The notes below the pieces were generated by a model. The model ran no database searches and was not told where the DNA came from. It saw nothing but the letters and a program-made list of their open reading frames with translations. Made by a program: the position numbers and the translations under genes. This document shows, piece after piece, positions 60,560-64,000 of a stretch of DNA of 64,000 bases (the first letter of the stretch is position 1; each line of letters opens with the position of its first letter). The DNA lies in the NCBI GenBank assembly GCA_000403275.2, contig KE159598.1, forward strand, positions 1 through 64,000, given 5' to 3'. Source of the stretch: Lachnospiraceae bacterium 28-4. GTDB taxonomy: Bacteria > Bacillota > Clostridia > Lachnospirales > Lachnospiraceae.

Positions 60560-61204
60560 TTGAATGTATTTGAAGCTGTGAAGCAGTCCGTCACAACCAG
60601 ACAGGCTGCGGAGCATTATGGAATCCATGCAAACAGGAACGGGATGGCTTGCTGCCCGTTCCATCATGATAAAACCCCAAGCATGAAGCTGGATCGGCGT
60701 TACCACTGCTTTGGCTGCGGTGCTGACGGGGATGTGATTGATTTTACCGCCGCCCTGTATGGGCTGGGAAAGAAAGAAGCTGCCATACAACTGGCACAGG
60801 ACTTCGGGCTTTCCTATGAGGACTGGAAGCCGCCGGGAAAGGCAAAAAAACCCAAGCCCCGGCAGAAATCGCCGGAGGAACAGTTTCAGGAAGCAAAGAA
60901 CCACTGTTTCCGTATCCTTGCCGACTATCTCCATCTGCTGATGGAATGGAGAATGAAATACGCCCCGCACTCCCCGGAGGAAGCCTTTCATCCCCGGTTT
61001 GTGGAAGCCTTACAGAAGCAAGACCAAGTGGAATATCTGCTGGATGTGCTGCTGTTCGGGGAGACAGAGGAAAAAGCGACTTTGATTACGGACTACGGAA
61101 AGGATGTGATACAGCTTGAACAGCGAATGGCAGAGCTTGCAGCCACAGACGCAGCAAGAATTAAAAAACACCATGAACGCCATGCAGCCGCCCCAGAGCG
61201 TTGA
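60560..61204 (+). CDS. CHC2 zinc-finger DNA primase
   Basis: 214 aa from TTG 60560 (GGGAGGG upstream). NVFEAVKQSVTTRQAAEHYGIHANRNGMACCPFHHDKTPSMKLDRRYHCFGCGADGDVIDFTAALYGL is a CHC2 zinc finger. No TOPRIM catalytic domain is seen, so it may act as a DNA-binding partner of the VapE helicase. Overlaps the next gene. Confidence 0.9.
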   Translation: MNVFEAVKQSVTTRQAAEHYGIHANRNGMACCPFHHDKTPSMKLDRRYHCFGCGADGDVIDFTAALYGLGKKEAAIQLAQDFGLSYEDWKPPGKAKKPKPRQKSPEEQFQEAKNHCFRILADYLHLLMEWRMKYAPHSPEEAFHPRFVEALQKQDQVEYLLDVLLFGETEEKATLITDYGKDVIQLEQRMAELAATDAARIKKHHERHAAAPER

Positions 61205-62510
61205 GGAAATCAAGGCGGGGCTGGAAACTACCGAGAAAGGCGGTGTCCGTCAGAGCATACGGAACTGTCTGACCGTATTCCAGCGTGACCCGCTGCTTTC
61301 CGGGGCTATCGCATACAACATCCTGACCGACCGCAAGGACATCATAAAGCCCATCGGCTTTCACAGAGAAAGCACCGCCCTGAACGATACGGACATGAAG
61401 TATCTGCTTCTTTATCTGGAAGAAACCTATGGGCTTACCAATGAGAAAAAGATTGATAACGCCATCGGGATTGTGGCGAATGAAAACAAGTACCATCCCA
61501 TCCGGGACTATTTAAGTGCCCTTGTGTGGGACGGGACAGAACGAATCCGTTTCTGCCTGCGGCACTTTCTGGGGGCTGACGCAGACGATTACACCTATGA
61601 AGCGTTGAAGCTGTTCTTGCTGGGTGCAATCTCACGAGCCTTTCAGCCGGGGTGCAAGTTTGAAATCATGCTCTGTCTGGTTGGTGGTCAGGGGGTTGGC
61701 AAGTCCACCTTCTTCCGTCTGCTGGCAGTCCGGGACGAGTGGTTCTCCGATGATTTGCGGAAGCTGGACGATGACAATGTGTACCGAAAGCTGCAAGGTC
61801 ACTGGATTATCGAAATGTCGGAAATGATGGCAACCGCCAATGCCAAGAGTATTGAGGAAATCAAATCATTTTTGAGCCGGCAGAAAGAGGTTTACAAGAT
61901 ACCCTATGAAACCCACCCGGCAGACCGCCCCCGTCAGTGCGTGTTTGGCGGCACTTCCAATGCCCTCGACTTCCTGCCTCTTGACCGTTCCGGCAACCGC
62001 CGCTTTATCCCGGTCATGGTGTACCCGGAGCAGACGGAGGTTCACATTTTAGAGGACGAAGCTGCTTCCAGAGCCTATATCGAACAGATGTGGGCGGAAG
62101 CGATGGAGATTTACCGAAGCGGCAGGTTCAAGCTGGCTTTCAGCCCTGCCATGCAGCGGTATCTCAAAGAACACCAGCGGGATTTTATGCCGGAGGACAC
62201 CAAAGCGGGGATGATACAGGCGTATCTTGATAAGTACACCGGGAACATGGTCTGCTCCAAGCAGCTCTACAAGGAAGCCTTGAACCATGCTTTTGACGAG
62301 CCGAAGCAATGGGAAATCCGGGAAATCAACGAGATTATGAACCAGTGCATTTCCGGCTGGCGGTACTTCCCGAACCCAAGAATGTTTTCAGAATATGGCA
62401 GACAAAAGGGCTGGGAGCGTGAAACCCCGGCAACGGACTCCGGCAACCCGTCTGAAAAAACAATGGATGGTTTTGTGGAGGTCACAGAACAGATGGAGCT
62501 TCCATTCTGA
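61116..62510 (+). CDS. VapE-family (virulence-associated E) helicase-like protein
   Basis: 464 aa from TTG 61116, or 445 aa from an ATG at 61173. Walker A LVGGQGVGKSTFFRLLAV (about 188-205), Walker B WIIEMSEMMA, and SFLSRQKEVYKIPYETHPADRPRQCVFGGTSN, a superfamily 3-like ATPase typical of VapE/P4-type replication proteins. With the CHC2 primase it forms the element's replication module. Confidence 0.9.
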   Translation: MNSEWQSLQPQTQQELKNTMNAMQPPQSVEEIKAGLETTEKGGVRQSIRNCLTVFQRDPLLSGAIAYNILTDRKDIIKPIGFHRESTALNDTDMKYLLLYLEETYGLTNEKKIDNAIGIVANENKYHPIRDYLSALVWDGTERIRFCLRHFLGADADDYTYEALKLFLLGAISRAFQPGCKFEIMLCLVGGQGVGKSTFFRLLAVRDEWFSDDLRKLDDDNVYRKLQGHWIIEMSEMMATANAKSIEEIKSFLSRQKEVYKIPYETHPADRPRQCVFGGTSNALDFLPLDRSGNRRFIPVMVYPEQTEVHILEDEAASRAYIEQMWAEAMEIYRSGRFKLAFSPAMQRYLKEHQRDFMPEDTKAGMIQAYLDKYTGNMVCSKQLYKEALNHAFDEPKQWEIREINEIMNQCISGWRYFPNPRMFSEYGRQKGWERETPATDSGNPSEKTMDGFVEVTEQMELPF

Positions 62511-62751
62511 AAAGGACAGCCCGTTGCACCCCCTGTTGCTATCCCGTTGCCGAGCCGGTTGCCGGGGAAAATCCCTTATTTCCGGGCTTTTCTCCCTTAT
62601 AACAACCAAAACAACAGAAAAATAAAAGAAAAGTATAAATAGTAAGTAATGCCAGACTGGGATTGTCTGCAAGGTCTTTTGAAGCCCGTTGCCGGACTTC
62701 GTTGCCGCCATCCTCTGTCTGGCTGTTTTCATGTATGGAGGATAACTGCCT

Positions 62752-62949
62752 ATGGCAAAAAACAAAACAGAGATTCATGTTACAACGGTGTTTGACGGGG
62801 AACTGGACGCAACCGATGTGTTCGTCAGCTTGATTTCCCAGAAATACGGCAAGACAAATACAAAAGAATATCTTGCTAAAAAGAAAGATTTGGAGTATAA
62901 TGAAGATGAGGTTCAAAAGAGCCAGATACCGTCTGGATTATGTGGGTAA
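62752..62949 (+). CDS. Small conserved protein upstream of serine recombinase
   Basis: 65 aa. AKNKTEIHVTTVFDGELDATDVFVSLISQKYGKTNTKEYLAKKKDLEYNEDEVQ. RBS GGAGG. The stop TAA directly precedes the ATG of the recombinase, so the two are coupled. It occupies the place of TnpW-like genes but sequence similarity to them is weak. Function unknown. Confidence 0.75.
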   Translation: MAKNKTEIHVTTVFDGELDATDVFVSLISQKYGKTNTKEYLAKKKDLEYNEDEVQKSQIPSGLCG

Positions 62950-64000
62950 ATGGCTATGATGAACGAAATGGAATACAGAACAATCGGTTCGGCACTTGCC
63001 GGAGGGTATCGTGCAGCGGTCTATTGCAGGCTGTCAAAGGACGATGACCTGCAAGGCGAAAGTGCCAGTATCGCAAACCAGCGTGATATGCTGGAAAAAT
63101 ACTGCGAAAAGCAGGGATGGGAGGTTGTGGCAGTCTATCAGGACGATGGCTTCACAGGTCTTAATATGGAGCGTCCTGATTTACAGAGAATGTTGAGAGC
63201 CATTGAGCGCAGGCAAATCAACCTTGTCATCACAAAAGACCTCAGCCGACTGGGGCGTAACTATCTGCAAACTGGGCATTTGATTGAGGACTTTTTCCCA
63301 AGAAGCGGTGTCCGCTATATCGCCATGAATGACGGTATCGACACCCTGCGGGATAACAACGACATTGCCCCGTTCAAGAATATCCTGAACGAGATGTACA
63401 GCAAGGATATTTCCAAGAAAGTCCATTCCTCTTATCTTCTGAAAGCGCAGAAAGGACAGTTTACTGGGTGTCTTGCCCCGTTTGGGTATCGGAAAGACCC
63501 AGAGGACAAAAACCATCTGCTCATTGACGAGGAAACCGCCCCGATTGTGCGGCTGATTTTCGGATATGCCCTGAACGGTCATGGTCCGAACTATATCCGC
63601 AGACGGCTGGAGGAAGAAAAAATCCCCTGCCCCACATGGTGGAACCGGGAACGGGGGCTTCGCAATACCCGCACCAAATGGGAAAAGAAAGACCCGGAAA
63701 ACGGACGGTATATGTGGGACTTCTCCGTTATCAAAGACCTTTTGATGAATCCCGTCTACACCGGGGCGATTGCTTCCCAGAAAAAAGACTACCGCTTCAA
63801 AATCGGCACGATTGGGGAAAAGAAGCCGGAGGACTGGATTGTGGTGGAGGGACAGCATGAACCGCTGATTGACCGCATGAGCTTTGATATTGTGCAGAAC
63901 AAGCTGAAATCCCGCCAGCGTCCGGGGCAGACCAATGAAATCAGCCTGTTTGCCGGACTGATAAAATGTGGCGAGTGTGGGAAGTCGCTGACGATACGCT
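62950..64000 (+). CDS. Large serine recombinase (partial, runs off the window)
   Basis: At least 350 aa, from the ATG at 62950. Resolvase domain with catalytic Ser in YCRLSKDD, DDGFTGLNMERPDLQRML and [23 protein letters not shown]; recombinase domain (KGQFTGCLAPFGYRKDPEDKNHLLIDEE); start of the zinc ribbon (CGECGKSLTIR). It should move the second mobilizable element, whose right end should lie not far beyond 64000. Confidence 0.93.
   Translation, partial: MAMMNEMEYRTIGSALAGGYRAAVYCRLSKDDDLQGESASIANQRDMLEKYCEKQGWEVVAVYQDDGFTGLNMERPDLQRMLRAIERRQINLVITKDLSRLGRNYLQTGHLIEDFFPRSGVRYIAMNDGIDTLRDNNDIAPFKNILNEMYSKDISKKVHSSYLLKAQKGQFTGCLAPFGYRKDPEDKNHLLIDEETAPIVRLIFGYALNGHGPNYIRRRLEEEKIPCPTWWNRERGLRNTRTKWEKKDPENGRYMWDFSVIKDLLMNPVYTGAIASQKKDYRFKIGTIGEKKPEDWIVVEGQHEPLIDRMSFDIVQNKLKSRQRPGQTNEISLFAGLIKCGECGKSLTIR

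Larger units (their letters stand above)
50913..64000 (+). mobile_element. Second MobQ mobilizable element (right end beyond window)
   Basis: From the break in maff2 to past the window end: XRE, TnpV, DUF523, XRE, Cys-rich protein, RepA-type HTH, DUF3847, RIT copy 2 with oriT, TfoX-like, LspA-like, MobQ relaxase, primase, VapE, small protein and large serine recombinase. The gene set is Tn4451-like. The left boundary near 50905-50913 is inferred; the right boundary was not seen. Confidence 0.65.

Overview
The window is a stack of mobile elements from a low-GC Gram-positive gut anaerobe of class Clostridia, probably Lachnospiraceae or a relative. The evidence is the gene families: Tn1549/CTn5-type conjugation genes, Tn4451-type mobilizable elements with TnpV, TnpW and large serine recombinases, DUF3847, Maff2 and CD1107/CD1108-like proteins, and strong AGGAGG ribosome sites. 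No rRNA, tRNA, CRISPR array or obvious core chromosomal gene was seen.

Layout. (0) The host is a remnant of a Tn1549-like conjugative element. It keeps a 5'-truncated virD4 coupling-protein gene (1118-1696 and 45859-46113) and a maff2 gene (46349-46463 and 50863-50912). (1) virD4 is split by a 44.16-kb insertion (about 1696-45857, flanked by AGAT). Without its own passengers this is a mobilizable transposon of about 9.65 kb: XRE regulator, DUF3847, MobQ relaxase, replisome organizer, DnaC, TnpW-like protein, serine recombinase, and an ECF sigma/anti-sigma/secreted-protein cargo. (2) That transposon's serine recombinase gene is split by a 31.28-kb conjugative element (11108-42390, core TT). 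It carries its own serine recombinase, two ABC transporter modules with PadR and TetR regulators, a MobP relaxase with MobC, and a long minus-strand transfer operon from 42.1 to 22.2 kb. (3) A recombinase-in-trio (RIT) element lies at 3977-7204, and an inverted copy with identical proteins lies at 54344-57571. (4) maff2 is split in frame by a group II intron (46464-50862), which itself carries an IS110-family element. (5) From about 50.9 kb to the window end is another MobQ mobilizable element: TnpV, DUF523, XRE, DUF3847, RIT copy 2, TfoX-like, LspA-like, relaxase, CHC2 primase, VapE helicase and a serine recombinase that runs off the end.

How it works together. The conjugative element encodes the coupling protein, VirB4, VirB6-like channel, cell-wall hydrolase, relaxase and topoisomerase for self-transfer. 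The two MobQ elements carry relaxases and IncQ/pSK41-type oriT sites and would borrow such a channel. Nesting has separated or disabled some parts: the host virD4 and the first serine recombinase are split.

The most striking observations are these. Both RIT copies are inserted exactly at the TGCGCCCT nick sequence of two different MobQ oriTs. A three-hairpin element with apparent covariation occurs three times, twice beside those oriTs. A 112-bp repeat brackets the transfer operon. A 99-bp inverted repeat brackets the MobP relaxase region. The anti-sigma factor's external domain resembles the secreted protein encoded next to it.
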